Positions 10,060 through 24,947 of a stretch of DNA of 64,000 nucleotides are shown in pieces. The notes below the pieces were generated by a model, which searched no databases, was not told the DNA's origin, and worked only from the letters and a program-made list of their open reading frames with translations. The DNA lies in the NCBI GenBank assembly GCA_947650365.1, contig OX393550.1, positions 55,534,069 to 55,598,068 of the forward strand. The letters run 5' to 3'. This DNA comes from Chamaelirium japonicum (taxonomy: Eukaryota > Streptophyta > Magnoliopsida > Liliales > Melanthiaceae). Positions within the stretch are counted from its first letter, which is position 1. Each line of letters starts with the position of its first letter. The position numbers were made by a program, and so were the translations under genes.

Positions 10060-11240
10060 TCCCATCGACCCCTCCTGTATCCCGCCGATCTTCCACCGGC
10101 CCCTTTTGTAGCCCACCAGTCCTCTGCTGCCGGCCCTCCTGCAGCCTGCCGGTCTTTTGCCGACCCCTCCTGTAACCCGTCAGACCTCCTGCAGCCCACC
10201 TCCGGCCCTCCTGCAGCCCACCGACTATTCACCGGCCCTCCTGCAGTCTACCGATCTTCCGTCGGCCCCTCCTGCAACCCATCGACTATCCGTCGGCCCT
10301 CTGGCCTGCAGTCTACTGGTCTTCCGTCGGCCCCTCTTGTAGTCCTCTAGCCCTCCGTTGGACCTTCTACAGCCCGCCACCGGCCCTCTTGTAGCCCTCC
10401 GACTATCATCCGGCCCTCCTATAGCCTGCTGATCTTCCGCCGGCCCTTCCTGCAGCCCGTAGGTTTTTCACCGGCCCCTTCTGTAGCCCGCCAGCCCTCT
10501 ATCGATAGCCCATCGCCGACCTTCCTACTGCCCGTCGACTATCCATCGACCCTCCTGCAGCCTGCCGGTCTTTCGCCGGCCCCTCGTGCAGCCCATCGTC
10601 GGCCCTTTTGCAGCCCGTCGACCTTTTATGCAGCCATGCCAGTCTTTCCGCCGGCCTCCCTTGCATACTGGCTTGCCTGCGCCTTGTGCTCTGTTAGCCT
10701 GCCTATCTGCAGCCTACATGCATTCCTGCACTCTGCCAGCCCTCCTACGCTTTGCCGTCTTATTGGCCTGCATGTTCCTTACTCTCTATCGACCTGCCTG
10801 TGCCTTGCGCTCTATCGGCCTACCTGCGCCTGCACTTGTGCCCTACGCCCTGCACTTTACTATTTCACATGTGCCATGTGCTCTACCGATCCGTTCGCCT
10901 GCACTCATGCCCTGTGCCCTTACCTTCTACCGGTCTGCCTGCGCCTGCACTAGTGCCCTACGCTCTACCGGTCCATCTACTCCTTGCTCTTTATCGATCG
11001 AGATCTTCTTCCTCCTTCCAATCGAGCTTCTCTCCCTTCGGCATCTCTTTCCTTGGCCGTCGTCTTATTCGCTCTCTCTCTTCGGTCACACTTGTGCCAA
11101 CCTTCAGATCCTCTCTCTTTCCGGTCATATTTGTGCCGACTTTTGGATCCTCTCCTCCGGTCACACTTGTGTCGACCTTTGGATCCTCTCTCTTACCGGT
11201 CACACTTGTGCCGGCTTTCAGATCTTCTCCCTTTCCTAGG
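10060..11240 (+). repeat. Three minisatellite-like blocks inside the short-LTR element
   Basis: About 10070-10640 repeats a degenerate unit around CCGGCCCTCCTGCAGCCCGC. About 10660-10990 repeats phrases like TGCCTGCGCCTGCACT and CTCTACCGGTC. About 11080-11240 repeats a roughly 30-bp unit around GGTCACACTTGTGCCGAC. The open frames across these blocks are Pro/Cys/Leu-rich and probably follow from composition rather than selection. Confidence 0.7.
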
Positions 11241-12216
11241 TCATGTGACCTTATCAGAGGTACGACTCTACTTTCTCTCCTTGCTCTATTTTTCTTCTTT
11301 GTCTGTGATGATTGAGATCTTCTAGGAGGTGTCAAGTGCTTGCTTTGGCCGGGTGGTTGCCTCCTATGAGGTCTCACGCATCCACATCTTTTCTTTTCTC
11401 TTAGCCGATCTCTCCCATTTCGGCCTCCTTTATTGCAGGCTTCCATCATCGTTGGCTTCCTCCGCTCCGATCCTTAGTGATCATTGCCAATTCCCCCGGT
11501 TGACCTACTTATAGGTTGATCGGGTTCCCCTGGTTGTCCTGCTTGCAGGTAATCAGGTTTCCAGAACGACTTGCTTGCAAGTCGCCCTAGTACTATCTTT
11601 ACTCTACATCATAAAAATGGGATATTTGATACAAATTTTTTTTCTCAATTCTTTTATTAAGCAAACTGATGTCGGTTTATACGTTGATTAGTTTGATGGG
11701 GGGTATTAGATGTAGTGTTAGTATTACTATTAGTCCCACCTCAGTTATGGTATTGTAATAGTGTGTGTTCTCTCTTTATATAAGGAGAGATAGTCTTATG
11801 TCATGATGTGAGATAATACAAGGAGTTTTCTCCCCAAACCCTAGTCTTTCTCCCTCTCTCTTCGTAACATGCATCACTGATTCTACCCACCTGATACAAT
11901 CCAGCTAGTATGATGTTGTAAGTGATGTTGTTGCGCTTCACTCCTTTACGAGTCATTGCATTGAAGATCCCCATAGCCTTATTAGTCCTCACATTTTTGC
12001 AATAGTTGCTGATTAATCTATTAAGTTCTTTCCATTTGCTTAATCTGCAAAATCCATAGACTAAAGAGCTATAAGTAATAACATCAGGAGATATCCCTCG
12101 ATCTAGCATCTTATTGAAGAAAATTTGAGCATCCTCCACTCTTCCAATTTTGCAAAATCCGTCCAGTACGATGCTGTAGGAAATAATGTCAGGCTTCACT
12201 CCTTTCTGTTACATCA

Positions 12217-13747
12217 AGAACTTGCACTTGAAAATTCTGCACATCAGTGATCAACCTCCTCACTATCTTCAACTCCGTAATCTGCACGTATCTCGAGGAT
12301 AGGCTTTGTGGAAAACCTTTCTTGTGATGATGATGGAATTCTGGAATAGAGCCTTAAGGTGCAATTGATCTCAAAGATCAAAATCTGCACACACGAAGGG
12401 GAGAGAGCGCAAGAGAGGAGAAGAGGAGTGGGCGGCTAGGGTGTGCTTTGACTGCATGTGGCCGCAACCACCCCCCTGCTCTCTTTTCCTCTTATACCAA
12501 CCGACCAAGCCAAGGAGGGGGGCGACTAGGGTTTTCGACCCATGCCACATGGCCGGTCCCCCTCTCTTTTTGCAGTTTATGTTGGACAACCAAGCAAGGG
12601 GGGAAGTCCCTAGCCGACAGCTAGGGCTTCCACCTCATCCTTAGATCCGTTCCAAGTGAGGAGGGAGTATCCTAGCCGTCGGCTAAGGCACTCCCTCTCT
12701 CCTTGGATCCGTTCTCCCTCTCCCTTTGTGATGGCGACACGTGTCCGGGGTGCCCTTGGACCCCCCACAATGATTTAGTAAAATGCTCATTTATTCCATT
12801 TAATTATTAACGCTTATATATATATAATTAAATATTAAATAGTAATAAATATATCTGATATATTTTATTAACAATTCATTCACTAAATCGCGTACTAGTC
12901 TCTAGTCGTTTAGGACCTTAGTTGGGATCACTTAGGGTCTTCTAATGCGGCTCCAACCCAAGCACAAATATGTTGACTAAAACCCTTTAGTCATATTAGT
13001 GCCTTGGCTCAATCATCACAAATTTCACTTATGGCGATAATTTGCACTCCGGATTTAGTAAGACGATCTCTAGCCTTATAAATTATGATATTGCCCCTCC
13101 ACCTTCTTATATCTGTAGTCACCACTGGTTCACCATCAATGAGTTGTCCAACCAGTCGGTGCTATACATCGTGTGTTTCATTATACATGATCTTCGTATC
13201 CGATCTTCTCTCACATCAAGGAACTGTTCACTGATGATGACTGCGAAGATTACCGACGACCAATCTTAAGATCAACTAATGAGGATATATTAAAGTCTCA
13301 TATAAACAGGAGGGTGGATTCCATCTTGAGATCTATGGTTCTTTGTAACCCTAACTCAGTCACCCATGATATCCGGGTGTTGGTCACAAGGATCTCACTG
13401 ATTGATAAATCAAAGTAATTGGGCTAAAGCTCAGAGTTTGTTAGTGTCTCAGGATTGAGAGCAAGTCGACTTATGTAAGTAATGAGAATTCATATGACCA
13501 TGACGGTATAATGTGTCATTGGGTTTACCCATGATCCATCAATGCATCTCATACACCAGCAACATTGACTTCGCCTCCGCTGCTTGTGCCCGCTGCCGCC
13601 TCCGTCATGTCTATTTAAAAGAGAGGAAGAAGAGGAGGGTTGTTCCAAAGATTAAAAAAAAAAAAGAAAAAGGAGGAAACTTCTTCTTCTTCCCCTCCAT
13701 TCCACAGTCCACTTCTTCTCCTCCTTATTTTTCACAGCCACCTGAGA
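12217..13747. other. LTR-like decayed sequence upstream of PPR gene 1
   Basis: No gene is recognisable. The stretch has features of a decayed retrotransposon LTR (long untranslated, CT-rich block at 12400-12750, A/T-rich block at 12780-12880, and phrases such as GGTTACAAAGAACCATAGATC on the minus strand). Neither boundary could be fixed. If correct, the promoter of PPR gene 1 lies in or next to LTR-derived DNA. Confidence 0.35.
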
Positions 13748-16192
13748 ATGAGGACAATCGCATCCTCTTCTTGCAAGACCACCACCCCCACTCACATCCG
13801 CCATCGAACCCCTCCAATAGAAAGGCTGGTGACAGAACGATGTCGAACCGGGATCCACAGCATCGAAGAAGCACTGCATCTGTTCGACCGTATGCTGGGT
13901 GCGACCTCGAAGCCGTCCATCTACGCTTTCAACGTCCTCCTCACTGCAGTCGCTCGGATGAAGCACTACCCGGCAGTGCTGTCGCTGTACAACAGGATGA
14001 ATCGTGCCTTCGGAGGTTCCACACCCAGTGCCCCCACCTTTGGACTCTTGATCGATAGCTGCTGCCGCATGAACCGAGTGGATTTGGGTTTCGGAGCCTT
14101 CGGAGGCCTTCTGAAACGAGGCTTCGGTGCCAACACCATAGCCTTCAACTCGCTCATCAACGGCCTCTGTTCGGAGACGAGGATCCATGAAGCAACTCTG
14201 CTGTTCGACAAAATGCCTCAGATGGAGTGCGCACCAAATGTGATCACATACACCACCCTTATCAAGGGACTCTGCGGCACCAGAAACACCGGTCGTGCTC
14301 TCGAGTTGAATCAGAAAATGATGGCGGAGGGAGGTAGCTGCAGGCCTAATGTGGTCACATACACCACCATCATCAATGCCCTTTGCAAAGAGGGAAACAT
14401 GGCCGAGGCTCTCAGACTGCATCAAGAAATGATTATAGAGGGAGGTAGCTGCAGGCCCGATGTGGTTACGTACACCACGATCATCGATGCCCTTTGCAAA
14501 CAGGGAAACATGGTCGAGGCTCTCAGAGTGCTTCAAGAAATGATTAACCAGGAAATTCTCCCGAATGTTGTCACGTACAATTGCATCATCCATGGCTATT
14601 CTGTTTCAGGCCATTGGAATGAGGCCATTGGAATCTTCAGGCAGATGGTGGGTCGTGGTCTTTTACCAAACGTTGTGACTTTCAACACGTTGATGGATTC
14701 TCTATGCAAAAAGGGGATGACTGTTGAAGCACATAAGCTATTTGATTTAATGTCTGAAAGAGGTGAAAAACCAGACCAGGTCACATACAGGGTATTACTG
14801 CATGGATATTGTATGGAAGGTCGTTTTGATGGAGCAGCAAAAGTCCTTGATTCCATGGTGCGAATGGGTTTTGAGGTCGATGATCATAGTTATAATATAT
14901 TGATCAATGGTTTTAGCAAGAGTGAGAGAATGGATGAAGCTATGAACATGTTCAATAAGATGCTACAAGAAAGAATGAGACCTGACATCGTTACCCACAG
15001 CATCGTACTGGACGGACTTTGCAAAATTGGAAGAGTGGATGATGCTCAAACTCTCTTCATTAAGATGCTAGATCGAGGGATATCTCCTGATGTCATTACT
15101 TATAGCTCTTTATTATCTGGATTTTGCAGATTAGGCAAATGGAAAGAAGCTAATAGATTACTCAATGAAATGAAAGATCAAGGAATTGATCTTAATGTCG
15201 TGACGTTCACTACATTAATTGATGCTCTTTGTAAAGAGGGAATGGTCAAAGAAGCACATAAATTAGTTGATGTGATGATTCAAAGAAGTGTGGATCCTGA
15301 TATATTTACATACAATGCCCTGATGGATGGATATAATTTGATAGGAGAAATGGATGAAGTAGTGAGAGTTTTTTATTTCATTGTTGGACGGGGCCATAAA
15401 CCCAATGTTATCACCTACAATATATTAATTAACAGCTATTGCAAAAATGGGAGGACCAAAAAGGCTCTGTGGCTTTTCAATGAAATGACTCGTAAAGGAG
15501 TGAAGCCCAACAACATCACTTACAGCATCATACTAGCAGGATTGTATCGAGTGGGTAGACTTGTTGATGCGAAAAATATATGTAGCAAGATGCTTGCTGA
15601 TGGTTTGATCCCAGACCTTTGGACATACAATGCAATCTTGGAGGGGCTTTGTAAGAACCAGTGTATTGACGAAGCTGTGGATCTATTCCAATCCATATTG
15701 GTGCAAAGGGATGAACTCGAAGTTAGGACCTTCAACATCTTAATTGATGGGATGTTTAAAGCCGGTAAAATTGAAGCAGCCAAAGATCTCTTTAGCACTA
15801 TCCCTAGCAGAGGCTTGATGCCAGATACTACCACATATACCTTAATGATAAATGGACTTATTGAAGAAGGGTTGTTGGATGAGGTTGATGAATTGTTCTT
15901 ACGAATGGAGAAACATGGTTGCTCGGCAGATTCTACCATGTTAAATTCCATTGTCCGGAGCATGCTCAAGAAACATGAGATAAAGAAAGCTATAGATTTT
16001 GTCTGCATAATGAATGAGAGATGCTTCTCCTTGGAGGCATCAACTGCTTCCCTAGTGATAGCTTTATTCGCAAAGGATAGAAAATATCATGAGTATATGA
16101 AGTTGCTTCCTAACTTTTCTCAAGAGCCTCCAGATTCAAATGATGAGGTTATCATCAACTCCTTAACCTCCTTTGTGAGTGATGATATTTGA
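13748..16192 (+). CDS. P-class PPR protein, restorer-of-fertility-like (PPR gene 1)
   Basis: The product is 814 residues. The start is the ATG at 13748 because the paralogue at 26421-28784 aligns from the same place (MRTIASSSCKT here, MRILASSSCKT there). About 20 tandem 35-residue PPR motifs run from roughly residue 55 to the C-terminus, most beginning VVTYN or VITYT, with two 37-residue motifs ending GGSCRPN or GGSCRPD. The tail (FSLEASTASLV, then KYHEYMKLLPNFSQE) resembles what I recall of rice Rf1. Such proteins bind organellar RNA base by base; restorer-like members usually act in mitochondria to process or silence CMS transcripts. The Ser/Thr/Arg-rich N-terminus fits an organelle import peptide. 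Residues 5 and last of the motifs read, from motif 4: T/N, T/D, T/N, N/N, N/D, R/D, N/D, S/D, S/N, T/D, N/N, N/N, S/D, N/E, N/D, T/D. It appears to be a single exon with no visible lesion. Confidence 0.93.
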   Translation: MRTIASSSCKTTTPTHIRHRTPPIERLVTERCRTGIHSIEEALHLFDRMLGATSKPSIYAFNVLLTAVARMKHYPAVLSLYNRMNRAFGGSTPSAPTFGLLIDSCCRMNRVDLGFGAFGGLLKRGFGANTIAFNSLINGLCSETRIHEATLLFDKMPQMECAPNVITYTTLIKGLCGTRNTGRALELNQKMMAEGGSCRPNVVTYTTIINALCKEGNMAEALRLHQEMIIEGGSCRPDVVTYTTIIDALCKQGNMVEALRVLQEMINQEILPNVVTYNCIIHGYSVSGHWNEAIGIFRQMVGRGLLPNVVTFNTLMDSLCKKGMTVEAHKLFDLMSERGEKPDQVTYRVLLHGYCMEGRFDGAAKVLDSMVRMGFEVDDHSYNILINGFSKSERMDEAMNMFNKMLQERMRPDIVTHSIVLDGLCKIGRVDDAQTLFIKMLDRGISPDVITYSSLLSGFCRLGKWKEANRLLNEMKDQGIDLNVVTFTTLIDALCKEGMVKEAHKLVDVMIQRSVDPDIFTYNALMDGYNLIGEMDEVVRVFYFIVGRGHKPNVITYNILINSYCKNGRTKKALWLFNEMTRKGVKPNNITYSIILAGLYRVGRLVDAKNICSKMLADGLIPDLWTYNAILEGLCKNQCIDEAVDLFQSILVQRDELEVRTFNILIDGMFKAGKIEAAKDLFSTIPSRGLMPDTTTYTLMINGLIEEGLLDEVDELFLRMEKHGCSADSTMLNSIVRSMLKKHEIKKAIDFVCIMNERCFSLEASTASLVIALFAKDRKYHEYMKLLPNFSQEPPDSNDEVIINSLTSFVSDDI

Positions 16193-16850
16193 AAAGGTGA
16201 TTTTTTTTGGAACTGATGATTTGTATGGGTATCTTCATATAAAATATGAGGTGTCTGCTGATGTTACATATTACCCAATTGTATCCTATTGGAAACATAA
16301 ACCTCAAGAAAGTGATCCAGGCACGGTATGTTGTTACATAGTGAAACCTTTTATTTATTTATGCATTTAAATTAAACTATGCCGTGGAGTTTAACAGTCA
16401 TTTATGCTTCTATTTGTAATATTTTTATTAAGGGTTGACAACAAGGTGTTTTTCCTAGCTTCTTAATGTTACAATGCCTTGCCATTATTTTAGTTATATT
16501 AAGGGTTGACAACAGTTTGACGACTTCACCAGAATTAGAGGCTGAAGTGATGGTTTAATGGAGCAAAATATAGATAGAACTTAATGATCAGAAGTTTGCC
16601 TTTGCAGAGAAATTGCGGAGATTATATATGGCTACCTAGGCCTATTTTTTATGCTCACTCTAGATTTTTGAAAGTCATTTTCGAATTTATTCTGTTGTTC
16701 CACCTCTTCTTTAATTAAAAGTGTTTACAACATCAAGTTATCCATCAAAGACACAGTATTGCTCTGTTCTTTATATTTTCTGGATGATTCATGCTTAACG
16801 GCTGATAAATGATGTCGTTGTTGGGTCATTCTTTTGCTGGGTCAGCCGAT

Positions 16851-16912
<62 letters not shown>

Positions 16913-17803
16913 TCATTGCTGGGTCATACGTTTACCAATAGTTCTGACTTTATTGTTGGTCAAAAGAAGATTGCAATTTGAACATCATCTAACACTGTGC
17001 GTTTATATGAAATTCATTAGAGCATTCTCCAATGATCTAGTAGGATATCTATACTTATCTCCAAAAGATTATGCTCCTTAAGCTAACATTAAATTCAGCA
17101 TCCTAAACAGTAAAAACCTCCGTAACTGCCCACTTCTCCTCTCTGCTTTCCCTTATCCATTCCTTTTTACTTGGCAACCAGCACATGTCAGGATACTGGC
17201 TGGGGGGATTGATGTTAAGTTCACAGCCGATCAGAAAACCTTTCCTCAATCCTTTTGTGGAACGCTCTTTGTCTTAGAGTTGCGCTCCATAGCCAATCCC
17301 CATTCGACAAAATAACACTGATTAGTTTTATTGTCTGTACCTTCACTTTGTTTAGATCTCATTTTGCGTCGCATATGTCATGATCCAATGACCCAGTTGA
17401 GGGTTGGCATCAAGTTGACAGTCGATTGGAAAAGCTTTGCTCAATCCTTTTGTGGAACACTCTTAGCCTTGCTAGACCTGTGTGATCAGATAAGAACCAT
17501 ATTCCTTGTTTTTGTATACTTTACTGTTGTCACTTCTTAATTTAATTGAATTATTGCTATGTTCCTTCAGGTACATCTCAGTCTCAGAAACCAGACAGAT
17601 AGAACTGTGGGCCCTTTTGAAGTATATCTATCTCAACATGATTCCACTGAAGAAAAGGCTGTCATGGTTAATGCTCTCCAAAAATTGGTAAGGCGACCCT
17701 TATTAATAATGAATCACATGAAATCTACTTTTGCTTAGTGGCCACCAATTTTCCCATGGATCATATTGATATATGTTTATCATTTTACCCCAATAAATTA
17801 AAT
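16193..17803. other. 3' flank of PPR gene 1, no supported gene
   Basis: It probably includes the 3' UTR of PPR gene 1. The phrase AAGGGTTGACAACA recurs (about 16431 and 16501), and (AT)n lies at 16853-16910. A short repeat of GGAAAAGCTTTGCTCAATCC-type sequence recurs at about 17234 and 17430. No coding homology was recognised. Confidence 0.4.
16853..16910. repeat. (AT)29 microsatellite
   Basis: A pure AT run with no palindromic insert. The phrase TGCTGGGTCA occurs on both sides, so this tract is an empty counterpart to the three filled (TA)n tracts in the window. Confidence 0.95.
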
Positions 17804-17808
17804 AAACT

Positions 17809-17976
17809 TCTTAGATGTAGTGCTAGTATTACTATTAGTCCCACCTCGGTTATGGTATTATAATGGTGTGCGTTCCCTCCTTATATAAGGAGAGGTAGTC
17901 TTATGTAATATTGAAGAGATAATACAAGGAGTTTTTCCCCCCAAACCCTAGTCTCTCACCCTCTCTCTTCGTAACA
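17809..17976 (+). mobile_element. Solo LTR of the short-LTR family
   Basis: These 168 bp match both LTRs of the element at 9755-11869 throughout (TAGATGTAG near the start, GTAACA at the end, TATA box TTATATAAGG). It is flanked by exact 5-bp repeats AAACT (17804-17808 and 17977-17981), so it arose by recombination between LTRs after a genuine insertion. Confidence 0.93.
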
Positions 17977-17981
17977 AAACT

Positions 17982-19102
17982 ATTGCAAAGTTACGAACAC
18001 TTGATCATAAATGCAGCGTTGAAAAATCTTTTGTTTTATTTCATGTCCTCTAATAAGTAATAAGAGAGATGCTTTATTTATCTTAGTTTTACACTCTCTA
18101 ATGATGGAAGTTTTCTTTTCCTTTGAGTTTTCTCTTGTGTACTTTACAAAATATAGTTTTGTGATTTGTCCCTACTTCTCTTAGATTTCCTCTCACCCGA
18201 ATTGATGGGTGGAAGATTTCTTTTTCTTTGAATTCTTGTTTATACTTGACATAACTCTAGCGCTACGAAGTGTCTTATAAAAAAAGGTACATATCTACAT
18301 AATTATAGTCCACATTGTCTATCTTTTGCTCTCAGTTATGTGTTTTGAAGTATTAAATGTCACTCGTATACCGGTTAGGGCCAATATGATGCGCTTGCAT
18401 ACCTTGCTGACATTGGGTAACATATCGGACTTTACGCTACTGGAACACCCAAATGTGCTGGAAAAGCCTATTTGGGTTATAGGCTACGCTTAGTTGCTTG
18501 TAGTTAAGAATAGACATGTAATGACATTTGAACATTGCGTTAGAATCTTCAGAACAATTCTTTTTGTAGGATAACTTATGGAAGTGACTAAACATAATCA
18601 ATATGATATTATATCATAGCTTCTTTCCTACCTAAATGCTAAATGGAATGACATATAGCCTTTTCAAAAGTGTGCAAAAAAGAAAAAAACATTGGAAGTG
18701 ATGCCGTACAGTCCAATTATCATCATCTGTAATCGTAGTTTCATTATGTTGCATACCATATCTATAAAGGTTGGATCATGTACACTTTCAACGGTAAGCT
18801 AGGGATCCTGAAGAATAGGAAAATAGTTTTTGGCAACCATGGTTTGAAAATTTCCCAAATTTATAGAAACTTTTCTACTTTTAAGGCCTTCAAAACCAAA
18901 TTAGGGGGGGGGGGGGGGGGGGGGGGGGGCAAATGAAATTTGGGTAAATTCCCAAAAAAATTATAAATTATTATGATTTTGGCCAAAATTTCAAAATGTG
19001 CCTAAACCCTAACCCAACCCCTGACTCCTAACCCTAAATCCCCAAACCCTAAAACCACTGAGTATTCTGTTCGACTTCTACGTACATCATCATTTTTCTA
19101 CG
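17982..19102. other. Intergenic sequence with poly(G) and telomere-like words
   Basis: No gene is recognised. A run of 26 G lies at 18904-18929. Around 19006-19052 are degenerate telomere-like words (AACCCTAACCC, CTAACCCTAAA, AAACCCTAAAA), too few and too irregular to call an interstitial telomere array. Confidence 0.45.
18904..18929 (+). repeat. (G)26 homopolymer
   Basis: Twenty-six consecutive G residues. Such a run could form a quadruplex and is also prone to sequencing-length error. Confidence 0.9.
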
Positions 19103-19553
19103 AAAAGCTGATTTGGGCTTTGGATTGGATCTACCATCTATGTAATCATTGTAATCTAACACCAATTTGAAGAGGTCAAAGGAATGATGTTTTCCTTATT
19201 GGGTCACAATGCCGGTTCTTCCAACTGTTGAAGCCTTCAACTCTATCTAATTTAGTCTGGTGAGAGGGATCAACTTGCCATAGATAGCATCCCCACCAAG
19301 TTTCATCAAATTTTGAAACCTCTAGGGTTGGTAAAAGCTGATTTGGGCTTTGGATTGGATCTACCATCTAAGTAATCTAACACCAATTTGAAGAGGTCAG
19401 AGGAATGATGTTTTCCTTGTTGGGTCACAATGCCGGTTCTTCCAACTGTTGAAGCCTTCAACTCTACCTAATTTAGTCTAGTGAGAGGGATCAGCTTGCC
19501 ATAGATAGCATCCCCACCAAGTTTCATCAAATTTTGAAACCTCTAGGGTTGGT
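19103..19553. repeat. Tandem duplication, period 230 bp
   Basis: Copy 1 (19103-19332) and copy 2 (19333-about 19553) both start AAAAGCTGATTTGGGC and are about 95% alike; copy 2 lacks roughly 9 bases (GTAATCATT). Each ends with the module TTTCATCAAATTTTGAAACC followed by TCTAGGGTTGG, which resembles a module found near the other two (TA)n palindromes. Confidence 0.85.
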
Positions 19554-19613
19554 AAAAGGTGATGTGTAATTGCATAAGTAACCATTCCATAAGTAAGTGG
19601 ATCCCTGCCCTGC

Positions 19614-23087
<3,474 letters not shown>

Positions 23088-24311
23088 GCAATTAGTAATG
23101 ACGATAAAACCACAACCCCCCTTGCAGTAATGAACGTTCGAGATGTCAGAAAGTCTTTGCCTTGGGGACAATGTCACGTTGGCTGCCATGTCAACCTCAA
23201 GCGTCGAGATGTCCTTCCTCGTCTGAATCTCCTGCTTTGGTTTCTCTTCGAATATCTCAAGGATGGGGCTCAGCTGCTGGTTCTGCTGCCACGACACCAT
23301 CAATCTGGAAGAAGGAAAAAAATATAATATTGTTGATGTACACTACACTTAGATCCCTAACAATAGAAGTATCTATATGAACATGTAGTGCTCCTTACAG
23401 GTAAGTGCTCTAAATCAGGGTTCTGGCACAGGACTTCCATGGCCCTCAGTTTTGCGAAATAGAAGTCCCTCTCCTTCTCGAGACTATCCACAAAAAGCTT
23501 CAGCTCGGTGACCTGCTTAACAGTTGGATTCTTGTTTTAGATTTCGATGGTCTGTGGGACGAGCTCTTCACATTTCTAATTACCTTCTCATCATAAGCTT
23601 GTCCTCCAGGTGTAGTAGTATCTGATTCTGTAGTCCTCTGCGATGAATTTGTGTCGTTCTTCCGGTTCGAATGCGAGGATTGGGCTTTGGGGGTGGCAGA
23701 TGAAGGTTTGCTTGAAGTTTGGGTGGGTGCTACTCTCTTAATTTGCGTCTTTTCCTCCCTTGGAAGCCTCTCTCCTCTCCAAGGGATTGTAACTGATATA
23801 GAGAGATGTAAACATCATATAGAATTGAAGAAAGATAATAAGATCCAAAACTGAAACAAGTTTACAGTGTTATATTATCATCTCATAAATTAATAGAAAA
23901 TATCAATAACTATCAAGACACATCGATGAATATCAAAAAAAAAAAATCAAGTGGATACGACCCATTTTACGGAACTGAAAATTGTTCATAGTTGATTGCG
24001 TTGCGTTCTCTCAAATTAACAAAATACATCAATGACTCGTTACTAGGTAAGGGGGTGCGTGTCAATTGGGACTTTTCAACCACTGTGAGAACTACCCATT
24101 GAAGCATCAAGCCCCATTGAAGCAGATGAGAAAGGTCTACTCACGCATAATTTTTCGGTCCCACACCCGGATGAGAATGGTTGAGGGTTGATGTTAAGTT
24201 GAAAGTCACTCGTAAAAACCAACTCAAACCAGAATGCAAGGTACAGACGAATATACATTAGAAACAAAAAATCCCAATCAAAACACAAGAGCAAGACAAA
24301 GTATAACTAAT

Positions 24312-24681
24312 GAGCACAGCCTTCAATGAGGGGATCCTCTTTGGAATCTCATTTCATCTTGAGGATGCTAGATAAGTCCCCCTCAATCCATAAATTCCTC
24401 CTGATAAATTCATGCATCTCCGCTATTTGGACCGAATATTTCAGGGGTATATTTCCAGCCACAAGGATACCTATATATATCATCACTTACCAAGATTCTC
24501 ACCTTCTACAGTATCATCTACTGAAGGCCCCCAATGTATGAGCGCAGCCTTCAATGAGGGGATCCTCATTGGAATCTCAGTTCATCTTGAGGACGCTAGA
24601 TAAGTCCCCCTCAATCCATAAATTCATGCATCTCCTCTATTTGGACCGAATATTTCAGGGGTATATTTCCAGCCACTAGGA
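24312..24681. repeat. Tandem duplication, period 228 bp
   Basis: The phrase CAGCCTTCAATGAGGGGATC and the following 130 bp occur at 24312 and again at 24540 with few changes. It lies in the EB1-like pseudogene's intron. Confidence 0.85.
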
Positions 24682-24947
24682 GTCTCCCCTCCACCCTAAG
24701 GATAGCGTATCCGGCACCCACACTACCAGTTGTAACCGACACCACAAAGCACCAACGGATTCATTGTTAGTGGCTTTCCACAGTTGCAAGGCAATTAGCT
24801 TACCATGAAATTCTATGATACTTGCTTTCCTTCATAGATCGACATGATTGGTTGCTGTTCCATCAACATGAATCTCCAAGTTTGAGCCAAATGACAAGTA
24901 TGAAGCTGTAATAATTATAAAAATCCACAACTAGATGGTATAATATC

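Larger units (their letters stand above)
9755..11869 (+). mobile_element. Non-autonomous short-LTR retrotransposon (2.1 kb)
   Basis: The 5' LTR is 9755-9917 and the 3' LTR 11704-11869 (about 165 bp each, roughly eight substitutions and one 3-base gap between them by hand). TGCAT is duplicated at 9750-9754 and 11870-11874. The primer site TGGTATCAGAGCC (9918-9930) follows the 5' LTR directly and matches the initiator-Met tRNA; a G-rich purine tract (GATGGGGGG) precedes the 3' LTR. The LTRs hold a TATA box (TTATATAAGG). The interior has no gag or pol, only pyrimidine-rich tandem sequence. It therefore needs proteins in trans, probably from a Copia element. Confidence 0.92.
9138..12216 (-). pseudogene. 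PPR (restorer-like) pseudogene, split by an LTR element
   Basis: The two outer parts (9138-9754 and 11870-12216) match the 3' half of PPR gene 2 (26421-28784) closely, for example KNQCVDEAMDLFQSMLSQKY against KNQCIDEAMDLFQSILSQKY. A 2.1-kb short-LTR retroelement (9755-11869) was inserted inside one motif, between ISDA and KKIHSK, with duplication of TGCAT. About 260 bp present in gene 2 (roughly 27218-27478) are missing at the word ATTAA, consistent with deletion between short repeats. Stops and frameshifts are scattered through it, and the 5' half is absent beyond 12216. On the other side homology ends at 9138 against the gag fragment. It cannot encode a working protein. Confidence 0.9.

Noticed and set aside
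10586..11325. 217- and 187-codon frames in the short-LTR element interior
   Set aside because: Low-complexity Cys/Pro/Leu composition follows from CCTGC and TCACACTTGTG tandem units; overlapping frames are equally open and none matches gag or pol.
13640..13747. N-terminal extension of PPR gene 1 upstream of 13748
   Set aside because: It has no ATG (starts at TTG) and is not shared with the paralogue.
13652..14593. 313-codon minus-strand frame opposite PPR gene 1
   Set aside because: It is the antisense shadow of the PPR repeats; the same shadow occurs opposite PPR gene 2 at 28041-28829.
18904..18929. Functional G-quadruplex promoter element
   Set aside because: No gene start lies nearby, and homopolymer length is unreliable in assemblies; kept only as a repeat.
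19006..19052. Interstitial telomere array
   Set aside because: Only a few irregular CCCTAA-like words, mixed with CCAACCCCTGACTCC; not a tandem array.
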